From NCBI GenBank assembly GCA_963721445.1, contig CAVRIZ010000010.1:1-21371 (forward strand): a DNA stretch of 21,371 bases, read 5' to 3'. The DNA comes from DAIOEK01 sp963721445. GTDB taxonomy: Bacteria; Chloroflexota; Anaerolineae; Anaerolineales; Anaerolineaceae. Both the position numbers and the translations under genes were made by a program. The notes under the pieces were generated by a model. The model searched no databases. It was given only the letters and a program-made list of their open reading frames with translations, and was not told where the DNA came from. Of this stretch, positions 5,856-13,739 are shown piece by piece. How positions within the stretch are numbered: the stretch's first letter is position 1; the number at the start of each line of letters is the position of its first letter.

Positions 5856-7706
5856 ATGTATTCAAAGATTTTCAAATTATTTGCCACCATCCTCGTCTTA
5901 ACCTTTGTCATCACAGCTTGCGCTCCTGCAGCGCCAGTTGCCACAACGGCACCCGTTGAACCCGCTGTGAAGAAAGTCATCGGGTTCTCCGTGTATGACA
6001 TGCAGTATGGTTTCTTCCAGGACATGGAAAAAGGCACCAAGGAAGCTGCGACCGCTGCGGGATATGACTATATTCTTGTCGATGAGAAATCCAGTGAATC
6101 GACCATGGTTTCCGCTACGATCGATCTGATCAACCAGGGCATTGATGCACTCATCATTTCCCCATTCAAGCCCGATGCGCTAGGACCGATCGTGGATGCT
6201 GCCAAAGCCAAAGGCATTCCAGTAGTAGTGGATGACATTGGTGGTGGCGGATCGGCCTATGATGCGATCGTCATCTCGAACAATGAAGAAGGCGGCGTAA
6301 TGGCTGCAGTTCAGATGGACAAACTGATCAGTGCTGCGGGCAAGCCCAAGAAAGTGGCTTCCATCACCTGTGAAGCGAGCGCTGTATACGCTGCCCGACG
6401 TAATGTTGGGTTTGAAGCCAAGATCAAAGAACTTGGGTACGAAGTGGTTGCCACCCTTTCGGGTAACAGCCAGCAGGAACAGGGCTACAAGGTCATGCAA
6501 GACATTTTGACCGCTAATCCAGACGTAGCCGGTGTGTTCTCCTGCAACGATCCGATGGCTGTTGGCGCTGCCCAGGCTGTGAAAGACTCTGGCAAGAGTG
6601 GTGCGACCGATATCTATGTTATTGGTTTCAACGCTGACCAGATCGCGCTCGAGTCCATCAAGGCTGGAGACATGGCTGCGACCGTACAACAGGTCCCATT
6701 TGAGATGGGCAAGACGACGGTTGCCCTTGCCACCAAACTGATGAATGGCGAGAAACTGACGTATGATAATGCTGAAGCCCGTGAGATTTTTGTCCCGGTC
6801 AACCTGATCACTGCTGAATCCCTGGGCGTGAAACCCGCTGTGAAGAAAGTCATCGGGTTCTCCGTGTATGACATGCAGTATGGTTTCTTCCAGGACATGG
6901 AAAAAGGCACCAAGGAAGCTGCGACCGCTGCGGGATATGACTATATTCTTGTCGATGAGAAATCCAGTGAATCGACCATGGTTTCCGCTACGATCGATCT
7001 GATCAACCAGGGCATTGATGCACTCATCATTTCCCCATTCAAGCCCGATGCGTTAGGTCCGATCGTGGATGCTGCCAAAGCCAAAGGCATTCCAGTAGTA
7101 GTGGATGACATTGGTGGTGGCGGATCGGCCTATGATGCGATCGTCATCTCGAACAATGAAGAAGGCGGCGTAATGGCTGCAGTTCAGATGGACAAACTGA
7201 TCAGTGCTGCGGGCAAGCCCAAGAAAGTGGCTTCCATCACCTGTGAAGCGAGCGCTGTATACGCTGCCCGACGTAATGTTGGGTTTGAAGCCAAGATCAA
7301 AGAACTTGGGTACGAAGTGGTTGCCACCCTTTCGGGTAACAGCCAGCAGGAACAGGGCTACAAGGTCATGCAAGACATTTTGACCGCTAATCCAGACGTA
7401 GCCGGTGTGTTCTCCTGCAACGATCCGATGGCTGTTGGCGCTGCCCAGGCTGTGAAAGACTCTGGCAAGAGTGGTGCGACCGATATCTATGTTATTGGTT
7501 TCAACGCTGACCAGATCGCGCTCGAGTCCATCAAGGCTGGAGACATGGCTGCGACCGTACAACAGGTCCCATTTGAGATGGGCAAGATGACCGTTGACCT
7601 TGCCACCAAACTGATGAATGGCGAGAAACTGACGTATGATAATGCCGAAGCCCGTGAGATCTTTGTCCCAGTCAATCTAATAACCGTTGATAATTTACCC
7701 AAATAG
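5856..7706 (+). CDS. Sugar-binding lipoprotein with two tandem, almost identical binding domains
   Basis: A 616-residue periplasmic-binding-protein family 1 (RbsB-like) lipoprotein. Residues 1-22 are a lipoprotein signal peptide with lipobox ITAC (Cys22 is the lipidation site), followed by an Ala/Pro/Thr-rich linker (23-35). Two complete sugar-binding domains follow: residues 36-326 and 327-616. RbsB-type proteins normally have one such domain (about 300 residues), so this is about twice family length. Both begin PAVKKVIGFSVYDMQYGFF and both end near VPVNLIT. The protein would capture the sugar outside the membrane and deliver it to the two permeases encoded just upstream. AAGGAG (5844-5849) precedes ATG 5856. 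The gene is followed by a strong hairpin, typical after a highly expressed binding-protein gene. Role certain in outline; ligand (L-rhamnose or another 6-deoxy sugar) inferred from context. Confidence 0.95.
   Translation: MYSKIFKLFATILVLTFVITACAPAAPVATTAPVEPAVKKVIGFSVYDMQYGFFQDMEKGTKEAATAAGYDYILVDEKSSESTMVSATIDLINQGIDALIISPFKPDALGPIVDAAKAKGIPVVVDDIGGGGSAYDAIVISNNEEGGVMAAVQMDKLISAAGKPKKVASITCEASAVYAARRNVGFEAKIKELGYEVVATLSGNSQQEQGYKVMQDILTANPDVAGVFSCNDPMAVGAAQAVKDSGKSGATDIYVIGFNADQIALESIKAGDMAATVQQVPFEMGKTTVALATKLMNGEKLTYDNAEAREIFVPVNLITAESLGVKPAVKKVIGFSVYDMQYGFFQDMEKGTKEAATAAGYDYILVDEKSSESTMVSATIDLINQGIDALIISPFKPDALGPIVDAAKAKGIPVVVDDIGGGGSAYDAIVISNNEEGGVMAAVQMDKLISAAGKPKKVASITCEASAVYAARRNVGFEAKIKELGYEVVATLSGNSQQEQGYKVMQDILTANPDVAGVFSCNDPMAVGAAQAVKDSGKSGATDIYVIGFNADQIALESIKAGDMAATVQQVPFEMGKMTVDLATKLMNGEKLTYDNAEAREIFVPVNLITVDNLPK
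5961..6833 (+). repeat. 873-bp in-frame tandem repeat, copy 1
   Basis: First of two adjacent 873-bp (291-codon) units inside the binding-lipoprotein gene. Reading base by base against copy 2, I see two differences in the first 754 bases (6180 and 6185, both synonymous), then a clearly diverged last ~120 bases. The unit begins at the end of the linker (Pro36) and covers one complete sugar-binding domain. Confidence 0.95.
6834..7706 (+). repeat. 873-bp in-frame tandem repeat, copy 2
   Basis: Second unit, joined to copy 1 without any linker and ending at the TAG stop (7704-7706). Differences from copy 1 concentrate after 7587, including Thr-Thr-Val-Ala to Met-Thr-Val-Asp and a different C-terminal end (VDNLPK instead of AESLGVK). 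Confidence 0.95.
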
Positions 7707-7717
7707 CTGTTGATTTT

Positions 7718-7755
7718 TACTTCATCTTCCCGGTAGCGTCCGGGAAGATGAAGTA
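7718..7755 (+). terminator. Strong intercistronic hairpin after the binding-protein gene
   Basis: A perfect 16-base-pair stem (7718-7733 with 7740-7755) with a six-base loop TAGCGT begins 12 bases after the binding-protein stop. It is followed, after six other bases, by the T-rich ATTATTATTCTTTTTAT (7762-7778), so it may act as a partial terminator/attenuator. It could also be a 3' stabiliser keeping the binding-protein mRNA more abundant than the enzyme mRNA, as is common in sugar ABC operons. The next gene starts 172 bases further on and has no obvious promoter of its own. Confidence 0.75.
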
Positions 7756-7927
7756 CGCAATTATTATTCTTTTTATAAGACATTTTCATAGTTCGAAGGA
7801 GTACCGTGTGTCCTTCCAAGTAGCTCAAAATGTAAGAGATACTCCACGCTTCTGGGTGATCAAATCAAGGGTATCAAGGGAACCGATTGAACTGGCAAAA
7901 ATCCCACCGGTAAAGGAAATTTAAACC

Positions 7928-9361
7928 ATGGCATCTACTAGGACAAATGTAAAAATCGGTTTATTCGGGATCGGACTCGATACGTATTGGCCACAATTCA
8001 AGGGACTGAAAGATAAACTGGAGGGCTACCAGGATCGGATTCGAGCCGGGCTGGAACGGGATGGCGCAACAGTGGTGAATGCCGGTCTGGTGGATAATCT
8101 CGATAAATCCGCGGTTGCAGCGGACCTGTTTGTCAAAGAAGGTGTCGATTTAATTTTCCTTTACATTTCCACGTATGCTTTGAGTTCCACGGTATTGCCA
8201 GTCGTTCAAAAAGCAAAAGTCCCTGTGGTGGTCTTAAACCTCCAACCGGTCAGCCATATCGATTACGACACGTTTAATAAACTATCAAGTCGTGAGGAAA
8301 AGACCGGTGAATGGCTTGCTCATTGCCAGGCTTGCTCAGCACCGGAAATTGCCAGCGTATTCAATCGGGCGGGGATAGACTATCACCTCGTTACCGGGAC
8401 ACTTGACGACTCGGAAGCCTGGAATGAGATCAGGAATTGGGTGGCCGCTGCCTCTGTTGCAAAAGTGCTCCGGCAAAGTCGGATTGGTCTGTTGGGGCAT
8501 TATTATGGGGGAATGCTGGATGTGTATTCCGATTACACCCAACTGAGCAGTGTTTTTGGCAGTCACTTTGATCTGGTCGAGATGGACGAATTAAAATCCA
8601 TCCGTGATGATCTGCAAGAAAAAGATAGAGATGAGATGTTGGCAGAATTCCGCCGAACATTTGATATCAGCCCCATGTGCAGCGAAGATGAACTGCGTCG
8701 AGCCGCAGGGACGAGTGCAGCTTTGCACAAAATGGTGGAGAAGCACAGGTTGGGAAGCCTGGCCTATTTTTATGAAGGTCAACCCGGAAACGAATCCGAA
8801 GATATTGTAACTTCCGTCATCGTGGGAAACACACTCCTGACCGCAAAACATGTGCCGGTGGCTGGTGAGTATGAAGTGAAGAATGTTATCGCCATGAAGA
8901 TCATGGATGCATTCGGTATGGGAGGTTCTTTCTCCGAATTTTATGCACTTGATTTTGACGATGATATCGTGATGCTCGGGCATGATGGACCAGGTCATGC
9001 GGCCATCGCAGAAGGGAAAGTCCAGGTGGTTCCATTAACGATCTATCATGGCAAACCGGGTAAGGGGTTGTCCATCCAGATGAGTGTTAAAAACGGACCG
9101 GTCACCATCCTCTCAGTCTGCCAAAACCGGGAAGGCAAGGTTAAATTACTCGTGGCAGAAGGCGAAACAGTTCCTGGTCCGATCCTCGATATCGGTAACA
9201 CGAACAGCCGTTACCGATTCTCGATTGGGGCAAAGGCATATATTAATGCCTGGGCTAAATCTGGCCCATCTCATCATTGCGCCATTGGTATTGGTCATGG
9301 CGCAGATAAACTGGAAAAGCTTACTGCCATACTAGGAATTGAATTTCAACGGGTGTGTTGA
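7928..9361 (+). CDS. L-arabinose/L-fucose isomerase-like sugar isomerase
   Basis: A 477-residue cytoplasmic protein of the AraA/FucI superfamily, close to the usual 470-500 residues. The N-terminal half is an alpha/beta fold (VKIGLFGIGLDTYWPQF at 8-24, DLIFLYISTYALSS at 74-87). Probable metal and catalytic ligands are Glu314 in GEYEVKN, Glu337 in SFSEFYALDFDDD, His352 or His357 in GHDGPGH, and His449/His450 in PSHHCAIGIGHG, matching the Glu-Glu-His-His set of AraA. Members interconvert aldoses and ketoses; sequence alone does not say which sugar. Since the operon also has a standard rhamnose isomerase, this enzyme may serve a second substrate such as L-fucose. AAAGGA (7912-7917) precedes ATG 7928. 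Its TGA overlaps the kinase ATG by one base, implying translational coupling. Confidence 0.85.
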   Translation: MASTRTNVKIGLFGIGLDTYWPQFKGLKDKLEGYQDRIRAGLERDGATVVNAGLVDNLDKSAVAADLFVKEGVDLIFLYISTYALSSTVLPVVQKAKVPVVVLNLQPVSHIDYDTFNKLSSREEKTGEWLAHCQACSAPEIASVFNRAGIDYHLVTGTLDDSEAWNEIRNWVAAASVAKVLRQSRIGLLGHYYGGMLDVYSDYTQLSSVFGSHFDLVEMDELKSIRDDLQEKDRDEMLAEFRRTFDISPMCSEDELRRAAGTSAALHKMVEKHRLGSLAYFYEGQPGNESEDIVTSVIVGNTLLTAKHVPVAGEYEVKNVIAMKIMDAFGMGGSFSEFYALDFDDDIVMLGHDGPGHAAIAEGKVQVVPLTIYHGKPGKGLSIQMSVKNGPVTILSVCQNREGKVKLLVAEGETVPGPILDIGNTNSRYRFSIGAKAYINAWAKSGPSHHCAIGIGHGADKLEKLTAILGIEFQRVC

Positions 9362-10869
9362 TGAGATCGAATTACCTGGCCGTTGATCTGGGAGCAGAAA
9401 GTGGACGTACCATTGTTGGTTCGCTCGATGGTGATCGCCTTTCGCTCGAGGAGACAACTCGTTTTCTCAACTACGCAGTCCGCCTGCCTGATGGCTTACA
9501 CTGGGATGTATTGCGTTTATGGTCTGATATTAAGACTGGTATCGCCATCTCTTCTGCGAAGTTCGATAAACAACTCAATAGCATTGGCGTAGATACCTGG
9601 GGCGTGGACTTTGCCCTGCTCGATGACCATGATTCGCTGCTATCCAATCCATTTCATTACCGTGATATCCGCACGGATGGCATGCTGAGCGAAGCCTATA
9701 AACGAATGTCCCGTGAAGAAATATACGCTCACACCGGCATCCAGTTCATGCAGATCAACTCCCTGTATCAATTACTTGCAATGTCCATGCAAAGATCGCC
9801 GCTCCTTGGAATGGCAAAATCATTCGTGACCATTCCCGATCTGTTTAATTTTTGGTTAAGTGGACAGATCGCGAATGAATTCACGAATTCAACCACGACC
9901 CAATGCCTTGATCCGCGTGATCGATCCTGGTCAAAACCCATTCTTACTGCGTTCGATCTGCCTGATCACCTTTTCAAGCCATTAATTGAACCCGGCTCTG
10001 TGATCGGAAACCTGCTTCCTACCGTAGCGGACGAATTAGGGGTGCATCAGTCTCCGATTATCGCGCCAGCCTGTCACGATACGGGTTCGGCAGTCGTCGC
10101 TGTACCTGCGAAGAATCAGAATTTTGCCTGGATCAGCTCAGGAACGTGGTCCATATTAGGCGCAGAAGTTCCTCAGCCATATCTGAATGAAAAAGCATTA
10201 CAGTACAACTTCACCAATGAAGGCGGTGTTTTCGGTACCTGGCGGCTCTCGAGAAATATTATGGGCTTATGGTTGTTACAGGAAAGCCGCCGTGAATGGA
10301 AAAGGGCAGGGGAAGAATTATCGTATGACGAAATGACCAGGCTGGCTGAGGAGTCTGAGGCGTTTTACGCTGTGGTCGACCCTGATTTTATTGAATTCCT
10401 GCATCCGGGCGATATGCCAACCCGAATTCAGCGATTTTGTTCCGATACAGGTCAGCGCGTACCGCTAACAAAAGGGCAGATCATTCGGGTGGCTCTGGAA
10501 AGTATTGCGTTGAAGTATCGCTGGGTATTGGAGCGACTGGAAGAAATCATCGGTTACCGACTCGACCCGATCCATATTATCGGTGGGGGTACCAAGAACT
10601 GCCTGTTGAATCAGTTCACGGCTAACGCTACTGGACGATTGGTTGTCGCGGGACCTGTAGAAGCAACCGCCATTGGTAATATCCTGATGCAGGCTATTGG
10701 ATTGAAACATCTGGGATCACTCGCAGAAGCGCGAAGTGTCACTCGAACCTCATTCAATCCGCAAGAATACGAACCAAACGATAGCGCGGATTGGGACGAA
10801 GCCTATTCGCGCTTTCTTAAAAGTAATGAAGGAGTAAAAAATGTTACAGGCACCTTATCCGGAACTTAG
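9361..10869 (+). CDS. rhaB: Rhamnulokinase
   Basis: A 502-residue FGGY-family sugar kinase that phosphorylates L-rhamnulose to L-rhamnulose 1-phosphate with ATP. Visible landmarks are the N-terminal phosphate loop AVDLGAESGR (7-16), the substrate region GVDTWGVDFALLD (76-88), the catalytic base Asp240 in CHDTGSAV (238-245), SSGTWSILGAE (259-269), and the adenosine-binding stretch IIGGGTKNCLLNQ (406-418) with ANATGRLVVAGPVEATAIGN (421-440). I chose ATG 9361, overlapping the isomerase stop (TGATG), rather than the in-frame GTG 9355. The 3' end runs past the ribosome-binding site of rhaD, so the last residues (NVTGTLSGT) overlap the start of the next gene. It is the only kinase in the cluster and must serve both isomerases if both are active. 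Confidence 0.95.
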   Translation: MRSNYLAVDLGAESGRTIVGSLDGDRLSLEETTRFLNYAVRLPDGLHWDVLRLWSDIKTGIAISSAKFDKQLNSIGVDTWGVDFALLDDHDSLLSNPFHYRDIRTDGMLSEAYKRMSREEIYAHTGIQFMQINSLYQLLAMSMQRSPLLGMAKSFVTIPDLFNFWLSGQIANEFTNSTTTQCLDPRDRSWSKPILTAFDLPDHLFKPLIEPGSVIGNLLPTVADELGVHQSPIIAPACHDTGSAVVAVPAKNQNFAWISSGTWSILGAEVPQPYLNEKALQYNFTNEGGVFGTWRLSRNIMGLWLLQESRREWKRAGEELSYDEMTRLAEESEAFYAVVDPDFIEFLHPGDMPTRIQRFCSDTGQRVPLTKGQIIRVALESIALKYRWVLERLEEIIGYRLDPIHIIGGGTKNCLLNQFTANATGRLVVAGPVEATAIGNILMQAIGLKHLGSLAEARSVTRTSFNPQEYEPNDSADWDEAYSRFLKSNEGVKNVTGTLSGT

Positions 10870-10883
10870 ATGATCTCCTTGAT
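10841..10883 (+). other. rhaD: Displaced rhaD start: strong RBS and ATG, then a +1 frame break
   Basis: GAAGGAG (10828-10834) lies six bases before ATG 10841, which reads MLQAPYPELR and then meets TGA at 10871-10873. Skipping one base (T 10871) continues as DDLLDMIGAAG into the rhaD frame. This restores an N-terminus of the length expected from E. coli RhaD, whereas the in-frame ATG at 10884 has no Shine-Dalgarno sequence. Either a one-base insertion (mutation or sequencing error) or a programmed +1 shift at CTT AGA TGA would explain it. Confidence 0.6.
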
Positions 10884-11663
10884 ATGATCGGCGCGGCAGG
10901 TAAACGACTCTCTGAAATTGAGGCAAGCGAAGGCGCCGCAGGAAATATTTCAGTGTGCGTCCGATGGCCAATTGAACCCCGGTCCCGCTTCCCAATGGTT
11001 GAGGATATCGTCCTGCCCCAATATGTTCCTGAACTGGCAGGTGCTACTTTTCTGGTCAGCGGATCCGGTCGGCGTCTTCGGGAAATTGAGGATGAACCCA
11101 GCGCCAATCTCGGTTGCATCGCGGTAAACCCGGACGGTCGGACTGGCAAGCTGTATATTTCATATCATCGCCGATTTGAACATGTGACCAGTGAATTCAA
11201 TTCTCATTTAGCTGTGCATTACGATCAAATTGTCTCCAACAATTCAAATTTTCAGGCTGTGATCCATGCGCAGCCTCCCCATCTTACCTACCTCAGTCAT
11301 ATTCCACGATACCAAAATGAACAATTTCTCAATTCCCATCTCCTGCGCTGGCAACCAGAGTTGATCATCAATCTGCCGGAAGGGATTGGATTTGTTCCAT
11401 TCCAAATACCCAGTTCGCCCGAACTCATGGCAGGAACCGTTGATTCGCTGCGAAAACACCGGATTGTCATCTGGGCAAAGCATGGCGTGATGGCCCGTTC
11501 GGATGTCTCTGTCAAACGCGCAGCCGACCGGGTGGAATACGCAGAAACAGCGGCAAAGTATGAATACCTCAATCTATCCACCGGGGAGATTGGTGAAGGA
11601 CTGAGCGTAGACGAAATTCGGAATATTTGTAAAACATTTGGTGTGAAACAGAATATATTTTAG
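10884..11663 (+). CDS. rhaD: Rhamnulose-1-phosphate aldolase
   Basis: A class II (zinc) aldolase that cleaves L-rhamnulose 1-phosphate to DHAP and L-lactaldehyde. The open frame gives 259 residues from ATG 10884; the true protein is probably about 14 residues longer and begins at ATG 10841 across a one-base frame break. Landmarks are EGAAGNIS (16-23, phosphate site), FLVSGSGRRLREI (56-68), SANLGCIAVN (73-82), the probable acid/base Glu104 in TSEFNSH, and the zinc region VIHAQPPHLTYLSH (126-139) with a third ligand His200 in WAKHGV. E. coli RhaD has His-x-His in the zinc motif; here it is His128-Ala-Gln130, with His133 nearby. It sits between the kinase and rhamnose isomerase genes. The assignment is secure; the exact N-terminus is not. 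Confidence 0.9.
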   Translation: MIGAAGKRLSEIEASEGAAGNISVCVRWPIEPRSRFPMVEDIVLPQYVPELAGATFLVSGSGRRLREIEDEPSANLGCIAVNPDGRTGKLYISYHRRFEHVTSEFNSHLAVHYDQIVSNNSNFQAVIHAQPPHLTYLSHIPRYQNEQFLNSHLLRWQPELIINLPEGIGFVPFQIPSSPELMAGTVDSLRKHRIVIWAKHGVMARSDVSVKRAADRVEYAETAAKYEYLNLSTGEIGEGLSVDEIRNICKTFGVKQNIF

Positions 11664-11671
11664 AGGCAACT

Positions 11672-12937
11672 ATGACCCCTTTTGAAACCAATATTGAGAA
11701 TGCTTATATCCTAGCCAGGGAGCGCTATGCGGCAATGGGTGTGGATACAGAGCAGGCCATCTCCAGGCTGGAAAAAGTTTCCATCAGTCTGCATTGCTGG
11801 CAGGGTGATGATGTCGGTGGCTTTGAGAATTCAGGAAGCGATCTGAGTGGTGGGATTGCTACAACAGGGAATTACCCCGGTAAAGCACGCAATCCAGAAG
11901 AATTACGTAGCGATCTCGATTTAGCATACGGATTGATACCTGGTTCACACCGATTAAATCTTCATGCCAGTTATTTGGAATCAGCTACAAAAGTGGAACG
12001 AAACTCGATCGAACCACATCACTTTTCGGCTTGGAAAGATTGGGCAAAAGCCCATGGTCATGGGATTGACTTCAATCCTACCTGTTTTTCACACCCGAAA
12101 TCAGCCGATGGATTTACCCTCTCACACCGTGATGAGAACATCCGCCGATTTTGGGTTGAGCATTGCATAGCCAGCCGCAAGATCGGTGAATACTTTGGTC
12201 GGGAATTGGGAACACCAACGGTGACGAATATCTGGATCCCGGATGGTTTCAAGGACACACCGGCAGATAGGCAGACACCTCGCAGATTATTGCTTGAATC
12301 ACTGGATACGATATTTGCGGAAAATATTGACTCCCGCTATAACCTGGATGCGGTGGAACCGAAGTTGTTCGGTATAGGATCTGAAAGCTATGTGGTAGGT
12401 TCCATGGAGTTATATACCGCTTATGCTGTCAGCCGGAAGATCTTATTAACCCTGGATACTGGTCACTTTCACCCGACCGAATCGATCTCAGATAAAATAT
12501 CCTCCCTATTACTTTATCTCGACCAGTTATTATTGCACGTCAGTCGGGGTGTTCGCTGGGATAGCGATCATGTGGTTACGTTTACTGATGAATTACAAGC
12601 GGTTACACAGGAAATTGTTCGTAACAACGCTCTCGAGCGGATACACATCGGACTGGATTATTTTGATGCCAGTATCAATCGCGTAGCTGCTTGGGTGATA
12701 GGTTCCCGCAATACGATAAAGGCATTACTGATGGCGTTATTGGAGCCATACGAAATGATGAAGAAATTTGAAGCGGATGGTGACCTGACCAGCCGGATAG
12801 TGTTGCTGGAAGAATTAAAATCAATGCCTTTCGGCACGGTCTGGGACTACTATTGCACGAAGAAAAATGTTCCGGTTGGCATGCGGTTCCTCGATCAAAT
12901 TAAAGAGTACGAAAGAAATGTATTGATTCAAAGGTAG
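11672..12937 (+). CDS. rhaA: L-rhamnose isomerase
   Basis: A 421-residue TIM-barrel enzyme converting L-rhamnose to L-rhamnulose, nearly the length of E. coli RhaA (419). It is strongly conserved: SLHCWQGDDVGGFEN (39-53), TTGNYPGKARN (64-74), RLNLHASYLES (94-104), GIDFNPTCFSHP (131-142), and IWIPDGFKD (187-195). The two metal sites are intact: Glu229, Asp262, His289 and Asp329 form one, and His265, Asp297 and Asp299 the other; all sit exactly five residues before their E. coli equivalents. GAGG just before ATG 11672 and an 8-base gap from rhaD indicate co-translation. With RhaB and RhaD this fixes L-rhamnose as at least one substrate of the operon. I see nothing unusual in it. Confidence 0.97.
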   Translation: MTPFETNIENAYILARERYAAMGVDTEQAISRLEKVSISLHCWQGDDVGGFENSGSDLSGGIATTGNYPGKARNPEELRSDLDLAYGLIPGSHRLNLHASYLESATKVERNSIEPHHFSAWKDWAKAHGHGIDFNPTCFSHPKSADGFTLSHRDENIRRFWVEHCIASRKIGEYFGRELGTPTVTNIWIPDGFKDTPADRQTPRRLLLESLDTIFAENIDSRYNLDAVEPKLFGIGSESYVVGSMELYTAYAVSRKILLTLDTGHFHPTESISDKISSLLLYLDQLLLHVSRGVRWDSDHVVTFTDELQAVTQEIVRNNALERIHIGLDYFDASINRVAAWVIGSRNTIKALLMALLEPYEMMKKFEADGDLTSRIVLLEELKSMPFGTVWDYYCTKKNVPVGMRFLDQIKEYERNVLIQR

Positions 12938-12977
12938 TTTTGCATTAATCAACTAATTCAAAGGAAGAAATATACAT

Positions 12978-13739
12978 ATGACAGACACAATCCTTACCGA
13001 CCTCATAGCAATGTCGCGAACCCTGGGTGATCCAGCTTTGGACTATACAATCCTGGGAGAGGGGAATACCTCTGCCCGGGTAGATGAAGCAACGTTTTGG
13101 GTTAAAGCGAGTGGTGTTTCATTACGGACTATAGAGCAATCTGGTCTCGTGCAAGTTTACTTTAATCGAATTTTAGATCTATTACAAAAAGATCATTTAA
13201 GCGATGCGGAGGTTCTTAACGGACTCCAGGCAGCCTGTGTGGATCAAGCCGGCACTGCCATACCTTCCGTGGAAACATTCCTACATGCCATGATGCTTCA
13301 ATTGGATGGAGTGAATTTTATCGGTCACACACATCCGACAGCGGTCAATACGATTCTCTGCTCAAAAAAAGCCGCTGAGGCTTATTCCGGATCCCTCTTC
13401 CCAGATCAGATCGTTTATTGCGGTCCGGCTCCGGTATTTGTCCCCTATACCGACCCGGGGTTGCCTCTGGCTCAGGCTGTTCGGGAAGCCATCAACAAAT
13501 ATGCAGATAAGTGGGGGCTGGTACCAAAGGTCGTTTTGATGCAAAATCATGGTTTTATCGCCCTGGGAAAATCAGCCTCTGATGTTGAAAATATCACAGC
13601 CATGGGGGTAAAGGTGGCGCGAGTCATTTCCGGTACCTATTCCATGAGCGGCCCGAACTTTATTACGACTGAATTCGCCGAACGCATCCGAACCAGACCG
13701 GATGAAGAGTATCGTAAAAAGATATGGGGAACCAGATGA
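12978..13739 (+). CDS. Second class II aldolase/adducin-family protein
   Basis: A 253-residue zinc-dependent aldolase-family protein. GEGNTSARV (27-35) is the phosphate-binding loop; Glu99 is the likely catalytic acid/base; the zinc ligands His117, His119 (GHTHP) and His191 (QNHGFIALG) are all present, so it should be active. Its N-terminus (LGEGNTSARVDEATFWVKASGVSL) resembles the aldolase half of bifunctional RhaEW-type proteins, but the dehydrogenase half is not fused here; a separate SDR lies about 3 kb downstream. The substrate is a ketose or ketose phosphate, giving DHAP or a related fragment; it may serve a sugar other than rhamnulose 1-phosphate, since RhaD is already present. AAGGAAG (12961-12967) precedes ATG 12978. 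Its stop overlaps the next start (ATGA). Confidence 0.88.
   Translation: MTDTILTDLIAMSRTLGDPALDYTILGEGNTSARVDEATFWVKASGVSLRTIEQSGLVQVYFNRILDLLQKDHLSDAEVLNGLQAACVDQAGTAIPSVETFLHAMMLQLDGVNFIGHTHPTAVNTILCSKKAAEAYSGSLFPDQIVYCGPAPVFVPYTDPGLPLAQAVREAINKYADKWGLVPKVVLMQNHGFIALGKSASDVENITAMGVKVARVISGTYSMSGPNFITTEFAERIRTRPDEEYRKKIWGTR

Noticed and set aside
6180..7562. Two identical 169-codon minus-strand open frames inside the binding-protein gene (6180-6689 and 7053-7562)
   Set aside because: They are antisense shadows of the duplicated domain; their identity simply follows from the 873-bp repeat, and the protein they would encode shows no family features.
7798..7845. GGAGTA and TACTCC inverted half-sites before the AraA-like gene
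   Set aside because: Six-base arms 36 bases apart are expected by chance, and nothing ties them to a promoter or to the operator near 1402.
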